Assembly: GCA_028583405.1 (NCBI GenBank)
Contig: JAPTMU010000115.1
Location: 248,501 to 312,500, forward strand
From: Pogonophryne albipinna
Taxonomy: Eukaryota; Chordata; Actinopteri; Perciformes; Artedidraconidae
Reading direction: 5' to 3'
DNA: 64,000 nt
A program made the translations under genes and the position numbers. Numbering within the stretch: position 1 is the first letter of the stretch; each line of letters starts with the position of its first letter. Positions 41,036-64,000 of the stretch are shown piece by piece. A model generated the notes under the pieces. It was given only the letters and a program-made list of their open reading frames with translations, was not told where the DNA came from and did no database searches.

Positions 41036-41151
41036 CTACACTCTGGTACTAAAATGTAAAATGCAGATGATTTTCCGTCTGGGTCAGATTATATTGATCT
41101 GATGAACAGTTTCAGTTTCACAGAAAGACATCTCAAGATAAGACACGCAAC

Positions 41152-41282
41152 ACAGTTGTTGGCTAGCTGGCAGCTAACCAACAACTGTGTGTGCTGGCTA
41201 GCTGGCAGCTAACCAACAACTGTGTGTGCTGGCTAGCTGGCAGCTAACCAACAACTGTGTGTGCTGGCTAGCTGCCAGCTTC
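41152..41282 (+). repeat. 35-bp tandem repeat, 3.5 units
   Basis: GGCTAGCTGGCAGCTAACCA with ACAACTGTGTGTGCT repeats at 41,161, 41,196 and 41,231. Confidence 0.9.
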
Positions 41283-43118
41283 AAGGTGTTTCCATGTAAA
41301 CAAATACCTTTCACTTGTGTAATCAAACATGACTCAACACCGTGGATCAGCAGGTGTTGACATCTCTTTTTCCGCAGACTTTCGCTGCTGATGATTCGCT
41401 TTGTATCTGTATTCCTCTACACCTTATATCTCATATCTTTGCAGGCGTATTCACCTTTCTCCTGCGACGCTTTGAGGTGTGACATGGTAAAACTTTGCAC
41501 TATTTGATGTTTACAAAACGGCAATATTGTCATGCCTAAGGACAACAACGTACAGTAGTGATCATGCTAAGCTAATAGACTCACATGCAGGGAAGCACCA
41601 CGTGTTTGCCTTTTCCGTGAACTTTTCTCGCCATGCAACCTTTGAGCCTGTTTTGCTTGAATAATGACAATGAATAAAGTGCTTTAATTTAGGACTTATA
41701 CTGTAAACTAATAGCTTCCTGTCACCGGCTCAATACTAAACACCCTCACAAATAACCATCTGTTCAGAAAATCCCAAAAAGCTGGTAGTTTTTTTACAAT
41801 TGTATTCTAAAAACTGTTGATTAAAGTATATTTTTCATGAATGAATTGATTGATGGATTCAGCACTTTACATACTTAACCCTTGAAGCACCATCGAAGGT
41901 TTATCTAAGACAGAAAAATAACATTTTACTCACTGATTTCTTACCGTTTTGAGCCTTGTAGACAGTTTTCAGATATATATGAAACACTTTTCAAATACAC
42001 GATCACTGGAATTTCTTTTGTGGCATTCACAGCATTAAAGAATAAAATACTGGAGGATCTACAGAGAGGGACTTTCATAAGTAAACAGCAGCACACACGT
42101 AAACAATAAGGATCCACAGACTCTTGGTTTGTCAGAATACTTTAGTGCTTTACACGTTTGATCTCTGTAAAACAAAAAAGGACAAAAACACAGAAACAAA
42201 TAACTTAAAAAAACACTCGTTTGTGGAATGAAAACAGAGTGAGAATGGAGTCCATTTCACAACAACTATAATGCCTCTTATTCTGTCTGGACGGATGTTT
42301 GAGAGACGGTGAGATGAGCATCACTCTGTTGCATAGTTATTATCTTTCAGCGAGGAGCAACAACATGATTTACACCGGAATACTTGGATGTGAAATACTC
42401 AAAAATGAACATTTAGCATCCATCATTTGTGGGCCGGGCAATATAGATCCATATTCTGTCATTTAAAATAACACGTCTCTTGTTTACAGGCTGATTTACA
42501 GTCATTTGTTTATTGTCTTTAAAGTCATTTTATCCACATGATTGATGTTTTTGCTTTAATCGAATTGTGTAAACATTTTTATATTCTGGCATCGAGCTAT
42601 TTGGTCAAAAAAGAATAGTGATATTTGATATAATAATAAATGTTAAAGCCACACGATTTGACTGATACTGCAATTGAGGAGGGGTCATTTTTGAGGTTGT
42701 AAAGTATATATAATGTATCATGGTGCAGCCCCACAATACTTCAATTACATTTGTACACATATTTAGCCTTTAACAAACATTGTGCATCCTGAAAGGTGGA
42801 TATGAAACTAGTCCAAATGGCATTTTCCGTTAAATGCCAACTCATTGTTCAGCTGTGATCCATATCGTCCGGCCCTAAACGCCTCAGCTGTTTATTGCTC
42901 TGTAAATGTACCCCCTCTTCCCTCCTGCACCTCATTGATCTTCTCTAAGAGTATTTTCTGGTTCTCCGGACCCTCGTTCCTCCTCAGGTTTTGGCACAGT
43001 TCAATCCTCCCTGTTTTGTTAAACACAGACGTCTCCCCCTAGTGTCCTAACGGAGGAACTGCTTCCTGCTCCGACACTTTGTTCTTCATGATAACATGGT
43101 CCATCTTCCTCCTCCTCC
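41283..43118. other. Region between the LINE/array complex and narf
   Basis: Mostly AT-rich, unannotated. Sequences at about 42,430-42,735 (GGGCCGGGCAATATAGATCC ... TATCATGGTGCAGCCCC) resemble the ends of a teleost hAT family. An AATAAA on the minus strand at 42,896-42,891, about 225 bp past the narf stop, is a likely polyadenylation signal. Confidence 0.45.
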
Positions 43119-55452
<12,334 letters not shown>

Positions 55453-56227
55453 CTTCCTCTGCGGTTATCTGTGAATAGAGCACGTTATATATATGTAAAG
55501 ATATATAAAGATTAAAGCACTATTAGCTTCCTATAGCTGGTCATGTCCTCTGAAGCATGAGGACTGTCCTGCTACTGGGAGATGTCTTTGCCTCTAAGCC
55601 CCGCCCTCCTCTCACTGTTATCCAATCACAGGCAGAGCACTAATCATGGAAACAACAGCCATATAAATGGTGGGAAATGAACACACACTAGTATTAACTT
55701 TTAAATGGCTCAGGGTAATTATATACGCAGTAAAACAGAAACAGAGACATAAAGCAATCACAGAGATGTAATTATGTTTCAAATACGTCACGTAAAATAC
55801 AGAAACATGTCAAAAAGTGGTGTGTGTTGTATTTTATACTTAAGGAAGAGGATTAGGGACACATGAGGACATCTCAATTATCTGATTTCAATAAGAAACA
55901 ATAAAGAAATAATAAACATTAAAGGTCCCATGTCATGGCCATTTCTACTGATCATAGTTCCATTGTTGAGGTCTACTAGAATAGATTCACATTGTTCAAT
56001 GTTCCAAACTCACATTGGTTTCTCAAACAGCATCTCTGTATAGTATGTGTATTCACTCTCTGTCCTAAACGGCTTGTTGGAGCTCCTGCCCCCCCCCCCT
56101 GTGAGCCCAGTGGCCGTCTGCGAGACAGCGAGACACAGCGAAACCCAGCCCGAACACATACACACACCCGCAGCCTCGCCGTGTCCCACCGTCTCAGGGA
56201 GGAGAAATCCTGAGAAGCTGAGAAAAG

Positions 56228-56479
56228 AGTGTGTGTGTGTGTGTGTGGCCTAGCATTACTATACTTGTGGGGACCTAAATCTGTTTACACAGTCACATGT
56301 GGGGACTCGCCGCCCTTATGGGGACAAATTGGAGGTCCCCATAAGGGGAATCATTAATTTTAGGGTGAAGACTTGGTTAGGGTTAGGGTTAGGCATGTGT
56401 TGGTTATGGTTAAGGTTAGGATAAGTCTCCAGGAAATGCATGTAAGTCAATGTAATGTCCCCTGAAGTGATGTATACAT

Positions 56480-56512
<33 letters not shown>
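56228..56512. repeat. TG-bracketed interspersed repeat, second copy
   Basis: Near-identical to 769-1030, including GTTAGGGTTAGGG, with short TG tracts at both ends. Here it is nested in the TTAA-flanked element. Confidence 0.82.
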
Positions 56513-56821
56513 TTGTGTGTGAGGAAGTCTTAACGTAACGGCTCCACAGATTGGTCCATTTGCATATGGGCACGTCACTGTGACCAGGAAGAAAACAACG
56601 GAAAAAGAGAAATCTCCAACGAGGCGTTCTGGGGCAGCATAGACCCCCCCTCCCTGTGAGCGCACTGTGCTCTGATTGGTCAGCTCGCCCACTCTGTTCT
56701 GTTGAGTCCACCACCGTTACAGCAGAACATCAGTGATTATGTGTTACAATGGCGTTTGTTAGCAACCAGGAAAAGACACCAGTAATGACAAACAGATGAG
56801 AATGCTGCGTGGGGTCTGGGT

Positions 56822-57985
56822 TAGGGCTGTGCATCTTCACTGGTCTCACGATTCGATTCGATTACGATTATCCTGACAACGATTCGATTCGATTCGATAT
56901 CCCGATGCATCACGATTCATACCAATGCCTTGCATCCTCAATTTTCTATATTACTGCACATGGCTTATTTTTCATCAATGCATACATGCAGTAAATACAT
57001 ATGAACTCTCTTTTTATTATTTAGAAAGTGCTTCAGAAATCAATAACATAAATGTCTTGACATGAAATTATAAACCAAAATAAATCAATTGTATAGGTCT
57101 AGCCTCCCTATATCTGTGTGTGAAGTTGTTCCATCCTCAAAAACAAAAAACAAATGCTTCTGCAGTCTAGCTGCAGCTTCTAGCAACGGCCTTCTGTTAA
57201 AGAAAGGACACTGAATGTCCTGAATGAGGCCTCACACACAGGACTTGAGTCTGAACACAGCAGACAACAGGAGTATTTACAATAGCATATACAAACAAAA
57301 ATAGTGCATGTGGGTGCACACTCACATTCTCTGTCTTACTGTTACATGAATCCCATGAATGTATGAGTTTAAATTAGCTTAATTATATCTCAGGGATTAA
57401 ATGAATAATAAAGTTTCTATCGGGTCACTCTCAGCCTGTCACTCATTATTTTCAGGGAGGGGGCGGGGTTTGGAGGAACGGAGAGGAGACAGTGATCGCG
57501 GAAGCTTTTTTCCTCCTGCCTTCACAAACTTTACACACGTATCGTCTGAAAATAGCTAGAGGACATTCATACTTTGCAATCCAAGACTTAATTAAATCCA
57601 CCAAAAACCTGACATGATTGTAACGCGATTATTTTTGAAAAACATAAATCCCTGTGTCTCTGAGCCGCAGCGACACGGAGTGATTCAGAGCGGGTCCTTC
57701 TGCTGTTGGTTCTGGACTGGTGTTCTTGTGTTGGTGGATAAAGCAGACTGCTCCGTGTTTGGTGTTGCTGTGCCGCTGTCACGTCTGTTCCCTGATCTCT
57801 GCGTCACCGATCGATTTGATATTAAAGTGACAGAAAAAAAAAATGTTATAGTAAAGCCGCGGCCGGAAAATCAGGAAGCAACGTTATTACGCTATAACCG
57901 ATTATCTTCCGTCACTGCATCGATACCGAATCGTCCACGTCCGCATCGCAATGCATCGTGGAAACGATTATTTTCAACACCCCTA
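56822..57985. mobile_element. hAT transposon (1,164 bp) with perfect 8-bp target duplication
   Basis: GTCTGGGT occurs at 56,814-56,821 and 57,986-57,993. The left end TAGGGCTGTGCATC and inverted right end TAGGGGTGTTGAAA enclose CACGATTCGATTCGATT-type subterminal repeats. No transposase frame. Confidence 0.87.
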
Positions 57986-58182
57986 GTCTGGGTGCCGTGT
58001 TGGCGGGACGTTGCGGGGCTCGTTGCTCCGAGGAGCGGACAGTGAGCTGGCTTACTGGTGTCGTTTCCTGGTTGCTGCGGGGGATCTGCGAGACACCGTG
58101 AAACTCACCTGAACTCAGCCTGAGCACACACACACACTCACTGGGTGTTTCTCAATGTCGAGTAAAGCTGCTTCAGAGTCAC

Positions 58183-58742
58183 GGGCCGTTTCTCAATCTC
58201 GAGGATTCTGGCTTCCAAGCCAATATTTCAAGGATGCTACGGCATCGAGTGCCACCGAAGGACTGTTCCAATCTCCAGCATACTTGGAATTCCACCGAGG
58301 CCACGTCCTTGGTTTGGGGGAAATTTCGAGGCTGCACATGGGCAGACTTCGCGTCCTTAAAATCCCCACAATGCTTTGCGCACGGACCAATTTCAAAAAC
58401 CTTTGCAGAGAATGGCTGAACCGACGCAGCACACATTTAAATGTAAGTATAGTGGCGTAGAACATGTGTTGGTAAATATGTGACTTTGTTTTTTTGTTAT
58501 CACCAAAAATGTGTTCCGTGAAAGTAAAGCAAGTTCATAATTAGATAGACATCGTGAGGTATTTATTTTTGGTACAGTTTATGTTGAAACCGTTTGAGAG
58601 AGTGGCACACTTGTTAGCCTGTTCCATTCTTCTTCGTTTTCCGAAGCCGTGGCTTGGAAGTATACTTTCTTCGTTTCTGAAGGAAGTGACTTGGAAGTAC
58701 GCGACTACCAAGCCAGCATCCTCGAGATTGAGAAACGGCCAC
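58183..58742. mobile_element. Inner MITE of the same family (~560 bp)
   Basis: GGCCGTTTCTCAATCTCGAG and following GAT(T/G)CTGGCTT form inverted ends of about 31 bp. It lies inside the 58,142-60,702 element. Confidence 0.78.
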
Positions 58743-59049
58743 TATTTCAAGCATACTACGTCATCGAGTGCCGCCGAAGGACTGTTCCAATGTCCAGCAT
58801 ACTTGGAATTCTACCGAGCCCGGCGTACTTCGTAGCGAGAAATTTCGAGGCTGCACATGTGTAGACTCCGCAGTCTTAAAATCCCCACAATTCTTTGCGT
58901 ACGGACCAATTTCCCCAAATCTGTGGCGGAAAATTTAAGGCGGAGCCTCTCATCTGACGCACACCTGCACACTTGCTAGCCTGTTCCACTCTTCGTTTTC
59001 CGAATGCCAGGAAGTATTCTTGCCTCGCTTCTGAAGCAAGTGACTCGGA

Positions 59050-60668
59050 AGACATGTGCTACCAGACATCATCAACTCCTCTCTGTCATCTGGAATAGTT
59101 CCCTCCTGCTTCAAAACCGCCTCCATCACTCCCATCCTCAAGAAGCCTGGTTTGGACCCTGAGGAGCTGAACAACTACCGACCGATCTCCAACCTTCCTT
59201 TCCTTAGCAAAACCTTGGAAAGAGCAGTCGCCGCCCAGCTTCATCAACATCTGTCCAACCATGAGCTCTACGAACCCCTACAGTCAGCCTCCAGAGCACA
59301 TCACAGCACAGAGACCGCCCTCCTCAAGATCACTAATGACCTCCTTCTCGCTGCTGACTCCGGACAAATCAGTATTCTCATCCTCCTCGACCTCTCTGCT
59401 GCTTTTGACACTGTTTCTCATACAGTCCTCCTGAAATGCCTCTCTGACAACCTTGGCATCACTGGCACAGCTCTGTCATGGTTTCAGTCCTATCTCTCAA
59501 CCAGGTCTCAGTTTGTTAGCATCAGCGGCTCATCCTCCCCCTCGGCCCCAGTCAACCATGGTGTCCCCCAAGGCTCCGTGCTTGGTCCCCTACTTTTCAC
59601 CATTTACATGCTCCCCCTTGGCCAGATCATACGTCAATTCGGTCTCAATTTCCACTGCTACGCTGACGACACTCAGCTCTATCTCAGCACCTCACCATCC
59701 GCCCAGCTCCCTCCACAGTCTTTGGTCAATTGTCTCCATGCCATAAAAACCTGGATGACAGCAAATCTACTCAAACTCAACAGTAAGAAGACTGAGCTCA
59801 TGGTTGTGGCCCCCAAAGCACTGCTCCGGAAGGTTGGGGATCTCCTCCTCCACATTAACGGCTGTTCCATCTCCCCGTCTCCCGAAGTCCGTAACCTGGG
59901 TGTCATCCTTGACTCCACTCTCTCATTTCAGTCACATATCAAATCCGTCACTAAGTCTGCCTTCTATCACCTCAGGAACATCTCCCGTCTACGACCATCA
60001 CTCTCTGATTCCGTGGCCGAGACCCTCATTCATGCATTCGTCTCCTCCCGGTTGGATTACTGCAACGGAGTCCTGTTCGGGGTTCCCAGTAAAGCCCTGG
60101 ACAGGCTCCAGTATGTGCAGAACTCGGCTGCCAGGGTGCTCACTCACACCAAGCCCTGGCAGCACATCACCCCCACCCTGATCCACCTCCACTGGCTCCC
60201 AGTCAAGCACCGTATCACCTATAAACTCCTTCTTCTGACTTACAAATCCCTCCATGCCCTCGCCCCCCAATACCTGTCTGACCTTCTCCGCTACCACACT
60301 CCATCCCGGAAGCTAAGATCATCTGGACAGGATCTCCTCTCCACCCCCCGCACCAGGTTGCGGACTTTCGGTGACAGAGCCTTCAGTGTGGCATCCCCCA
60401 CCCTCTGGAACTCTCTCCCCCCCGAAATCCGCAGCACCCCAACCCTGGACAATTTCAAAAAAGCCCTCAAAACGCACCTTTTTACCAAGGTTTTCCCCAC
60501 TGTATAGTTAGTTTAATAGGTTTATTTTTCCGCTACTTCCCCCCCCCACCCCCTTAACCTGTCTGCCTCTTTTCCCCTACTCCCCCCCCCCCTACCCGAC
60601 TTGTAAAGCGACCTTGGGTTTCCTGAAAGGCGCTATAAAAATATTATATATTATTATTATTTATTATT
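59050..60668 (+). mobile_element. L2-clade LINE, 5'-truncated, reverse transcriptase open (483 codons from 59,056)
   Basis: The frame carries [34 protein letters not shown], the palm motif [10 protein letters not shown] with catalytic Asp pair, and the C-terminal [13 protein letters not shown] and [17 protein letters not shown] blocks. The endonuclease domain is absent (5' truncation). It ends with GGCGCTATAAAAATATTATA and a (TTATT)n tail, the L2 3' end. No internal stop, so a fairly recent insertion; not autonomous. Confidence 0.9.
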
Positions 60669-60999
60669 ACCAAGCAAGCGTACTCAAGATTGAGAAACAC
60701 CCACAGCCTGAGAAAAGATAAGGCTGAGTGAGTGTGTGTGTGTGAGGAGCTCCACGGATTGGTCCATTTGGTCGTCGTTACGTCACTGTGACCAGGAAGC
60801 AAACAATGGAAAAAGAGAAATGTCCAACGAGGCGTTCTGGGGCAGCATAGACAGGTATTTTCTGTGTTAGAGTTTTACTCGCTACAGGGTGTACCTTGAG
60901 GGTTTGTGACTCTGCAGACCGTTTACATGCAGAAAAACCTTCATAACACACAAGGGGACGGGTCATAACCAGAAAAGAATGTCATGGGACCTTTAATTA

Positions 61000-61402
61000 C
61001 AAATATATATATAACTGTAATAAATAATAATAAAAAAAACAGATCAGATATTTTTTATGAAATTCAAAGGTATTTCCCTTTGGTCACATCCGGTCACATC
61101 CCAATACATGGTATCTCATATGGCCCTAATCCTCTTCCGTAGCTAATTAAACAACTCGTATCTTCCGAAGCTAAATAGACAGCTCGTATCTTCCGTAGCC
61201 AAATAGACAGCTCGTAATACATAATAATATTAAAGTTGATTCCTAACCCAGATGAATTAGAAATATGTAACACAGTCAATGCTATAATAGATCTTACCAC
61301 AAGATTAGCCATCGCCCCTGAAGGACCCCATACGGCCTCATATCTTTACAACATGTATTCCTAATAGATAATCAGAACATTAAAGCTTATATTTTAAGAT
61401 TT
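61000..61402. other. narf intron 1, near the leader exon
   Basis: A short sequence (ACAGCTCGTATCTTCCGTAG) is repeated two to three times at about 61,135-61,220. Nothing else. Confidence 0.45.
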
Positions 61403-61410
61403 GTACTCAC

Positions 61411-61640
61411 CTTTTACTCTTATTTCACAGACAAGGACGCAGAAGGACTTCAGAGGATAATTAGACACAGCAGGGGAACTCGGTTACTCGGCACTATTTC
61501 TATATTAAGCAGTATTTCTTTAAAGTTTAATCATTTGTAGACGGTGTCACAGTTTCCTGGGTTTAACCTCCGCTCTTATTTTATAATGCTGGTGTATAAA
61601 AGTGCTTATTGATTCCGTTATTTAAGATAGTCCGGTGTGT
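61411..61640 (-). other. narf: Probable narf 5'UTR exon and start region
   Basis: AAAAG is followed by a strong GTGAGTAC donor (61,410-61,403). The first coding exon has a good acceptor upstream of its ATG, so a non-coding leader exon is required. A promoter-like GC motif lies just upstream at 61.68 kb. The 5' limit is an estimate. Confidence 0.5.
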
Positions 61641-61675
61641 ACGTCTGACTCCATTGTTTTCTAACCGGTGTGCCG

Positions 61676-61690
61676 GAGTACGCATGCGCA
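61676..61690 (-). promoter_or_regulatory. NRF1-like site at the presumed narf promoter
   Basis: GTACGCATGCGCAGACG on the plus strand holds CGCATGCGCA, close to the NRF1 consensus (YGCGCAYGCGCR), a motif of housekeeping and bidirectional promoters. Confidence 0.45.
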
Positions 61691-61954
61691 GACGTTTTTT
61701 TTTTGCCGTTGATTTGGAGCCCTACTGCCATCTGCTGGACTACAGTGGATAACATAAATAAAATGAATACATTTTTTTTAGTATCAATACAATAAATACA
61801 TACAATTAAATAAATAAGATAAATTAAATAAATTAAATAAATATTTGATAAAACAAAAGCATTTATACACACAAATAAATATGTGTGTAGTGATTCTTAT
61901 AGAACTTTACTTTATGACAGGAAGTTAACACAAATAATGTGAGGTAAACTAGGA

Positions 61955-62476
61955 CAGGGTGTCTGCAGGAATCCTGAAGTCAGATTTAAGACCTTTTCTA
62001 AGACCCTTTCCATACATTTTAAGACCTCATCGCCACTTGGAGTTTTAACCGGTTACCTTGGCGACACACTTCACCTCACATTGACTATATACAGTATTGA
62101 TTGTCCTTCCTTCTTATCTTCCAACCATTTGGACGCAGACTTGCATTTCCCCATAACGATGTTGTTTAACAACCGGCGTAAACGGAGCTTCACGCGCTAT
62201 CAAGCAGTGAGCGTGCGATGTCCTGTTCAGATGACGTCACATCCAACGGGATGCCATCAATAAACTACACAGAATCACACTACACACCTACGCAATGATT
62301 ACATTCAGGCAGACTGTAGAATACAACCTCTCTGGACAATTTAGATACTTATTGAAAACAAGCTACAAAATGTAACACCTTGGAAAATGCCGTTTAATAC
62401 TTTTTAATAGCCTTCATTTTCGCTAAATTGATGTATCAACTTTTAATACTTTTTAAGACCCCCCGCGGACACCCTG
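61955..62476. mobile_element. Non-autonomous hAT-like element (522 bp)
   Basis: The ends CAGGGTGTCTGCAGGAATCC and, inverted, CAGGGTGTCCGCGGGGGGTC, with subterminal TTTAAGACC motifs on both sides, fit a common teleost family. No clear target duplication. Confidence 0.72.
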
Positions 62477-62799
62477 TAAGATCTGGTAGGATGTACATAT
62501 TTACAGATATGTGAGCAGAATAGATATGTTAAATATATATATTCATATTAAAAACCCATATCGTATTTTTCCAAGAGTAGACCGGAGAAGACGTGATATA
62601 CGTTAAGAGTAGTTGGCTTTTCAAAGTAGTTCACAAACAAACAAAAACACGAATATTCTAGAAATAATGTTAAAGTAAAAGCTAGTATAACAAATAAGGA
62701 AGATAATGTTTATTGAAAATGTATTCTAGTTGTATGAAAAACGAAAAACGTGCGCAGTAAATCTACATGAATGCGTTTGATGCTTTTATTTTGAAGGCG

Positions 62800-62972
62800 G
62801 CGAGAAAGTGTGCTCGTCCAATCAGAGGCGAGAGATCCAGGAAGGAAGTAGTGTTGTTGCATTAACATGAAAATAACTTCCTTATATTTCACTACATGTG
62901 TTTCCTCCACAAATAACCGTTTTCTAACACTGCAACGCGAAAACTAGCGTAGAGGAAGAAGATTTAAAGGTA
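62800..62972 (+). other. Possible 5'UTR exon of a divergent plus-strand gene
   Basis: A GC-richer stretch (GGCGGCGAGAAAGTG, 62,796) with CCAAT (62,818) precedes AGATTTAAAG followed by a consensus GTAAGT donor at 62,971. No coding frame; about 1.2 kb from the presumed narf start. In human the divergent neighbour of NARF is CYBC1; whether that holds here is unknown. Confidence 0.35.
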
Positions 62973-63719
62973 AGTAATGCAACATGTATTCAAGTTTGTA
63001 TATTTATAAAGCTGTTTTGAGGCAGAGAAGTGTCCATTACATCCAGTGCATCTTCTGCAGGAGCATCTTTGTGTCTTGGTGGGTTTTTAGATTTATTTAA
63101 GGAGTTTAAATGCTGAAAAATAATCGCAAAACATGTATTTTATTCTCCTATCTCCTGTGATATGTAACCAGGCATATAACCTGTTTGTATTTGTGTATCC
63201 ACCTCTGTCCACACCCTAAAACAATAGAGGTGGATGGACTCTGCTGACACAAAGTCTGTGGATAATCCTCTGAAATACTGTCCACAGATTAAAGTTTGGA
63301 GACTATTTCTGTATGTATAAATGAGAAACAAATCTGCATTACCCTAATTAACTTGGACATATTTGATTAACAGACTGGCTGGATCAACTCTCAATGATTA
63401 ATATCTGCAGAAATCCACATAAAACACAAAAACCTCTTAAAGAAACATTAACAATTAATCTATTTAAGATTTTAGTGAACGTTGGGACATTTTAACGGTT
63501 AAAGTAAGGAGACTTCATGTCAGATTATGGATAGTAAGGATGGTTGTGATATACACGTTCCCTTTGTTAAATTAAGATAGGAGTAATTAATTAATAACCT
63601 TTATCTATGTTGTCTCATATTTGACAAAATCAGGGCTTAACCTTAACTATCATGGTTACCGAAGACAGGATAAAGAACTTTCTGTATTTCAACTCCAGGG
63701 TATATTTCAGTGGTTTGTC
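62973..63719. other. Possible intron 1 of the plus-strand neighbour
   Basis: AT-rich; no feature recognised. Confidence 0.4.
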
Positions 63720-63723
63720 TTAA

Positions 63724-64000
63724 AGGCTCCATGTCATGGCCATTTCTACTGATCCTAATTCCATTGTTGAGGTCTACTAGAATACATTTACATTGTTCAA
63801 TGTTCCAAACTCACATTGGTTTCTCAAACAGCATCTCTGTATAGTCTGTGTATTCACTCTCTGTCCTAAACGGCTTGTTGGAGCTCCTGCCCCCCCCCCC
63901 CCCTCCCTGTGAGCCCAGTGGCCGTCTGCGAGACAGCGAGACACAGCGAAACCCAGCCCAAACACACACACACACCCGCAGCCTGGCTGGGAGTCTGTGT
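63724..64000 (+). mobile_element. TTAA-flanked element, truncated by window end
   Basis: Preceded by TTAA (63,720-63,723) and nearly identical to 55,923-56,180, including the poly-C run. The right end lies outside the window. Confidence 0.75.

Larger units (their letters stand above)
58142..60702. mobile_element. MITE-type element (TTTCTCAAT ends) split by an L2 LINE
   Basis: The left end TGGGTGTTTCTCAATGTCGA and the inverted right end TGGGTGTTTCTCAATCTTGA match except near the inner edge. The L2 copy occupies 59,050-60,668. Confidence 0.7.
55923..60992. mobile_element. TTAA-flanked DNA transposon with several nested insertions, in narf intron 1
   Basis: The left end AGGTCCCATGTCATGGCC and right end CATGGGACCT are inverted, each bordered by TTAA (55,919-55,922; 60,993-60,996), as in piggyBac-type integration. 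A third left end, after TTAA at 63,720, repeats the first 250 bp (to window end). An internal segment (GGAAAAAGAGAAATCTCCAA near 56,600 and a near-copy at 60,808) is doubled, so this may be two overlapping copies. Confidence 0.6.

Noticed and set aside
59056..60507. 483-codon reverse transcriptase as a host gene
   Set aside because: Motifs, 3' tail and genomic setting are those of an L2 LINE lacking its endonuclease; a mobile element remnant.

Overview
The window looks like a teleost fish chromosome. Four multi-exon, GT-AG spliced vertebrate genes can be rebuilt by hand. They sit among long (TG)n microsatellites, very large minisatellite arrays and teleost-type transposons (L2-like and Rex3-like LINEs, hAT, Harbinger-like and TTAA-flanked elements). 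All four genes lie on the minus strand.

Layout: (1) 1-5,469, the 5' half of fdxr (mitochondrial NADPH-adrenodoxin/ferredoxin reductase): exons 1-3, running off the left edge. (2) 8,816-20,683, a four-exon single-V-domain membrane protein (231 aa, CD7-like). (3) 21,910-25,189, with a likely 5'UTR exon at 29.85 kb, a second single-Ig membrane protein (214 aa). (4) 43,119-55,452, with a likely 5'UTR exon at 61.4 kb, complete narf (iron-only hydrogenase-like, 459 aa in 11 coding exons, all splice phases consistent). At 62.8-62.97 kb a possible plus-strand 5'UTR exon of a divergently transcribed neighbour is seen. Genes 2 and 3 next to narf recall human 17q25.3, where CD7 and SECTM1 lie near NARF; this is inference from known human gene order.

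The space between exons is mostly repeats: a 57-bp minisatellite in three arrays (11.2-13.97, 14.6-17.58 and 53.06-54.59 kb), a 72-bp minisatellite in three arrays (18.59-19.91, 21.33-21.73, 43.50-44.44 kb), two unrelated 37-bp arrays (25.68-28.64 and 49.33-51.49 kb), a 33-bp array (30.8-31.84 kb) split by a LINE fragment that carries an 8.4-kb 22/25-bp array (32.3-40.73 kb), and a 39-bp array grown inside LINE reverse-transcriptase coding sequence (46.0-46.74 kb). Most arrays sit inside, or appear to derive from, transposon sequence.

The most interesting features concern how repeats touch exons. A roughly 290-bp (TG)n tract forms the 3' splice site of a narf exon. Two coding exons (the CD7-like V exon and fdxr exon 2) lie in the loop between long inverted repeat arrays. 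The last unit of a minisatellite seems to supply the branch point of another narf exon. The very long open frames in the repeat arrays are artefacts of repeat period, not genes.
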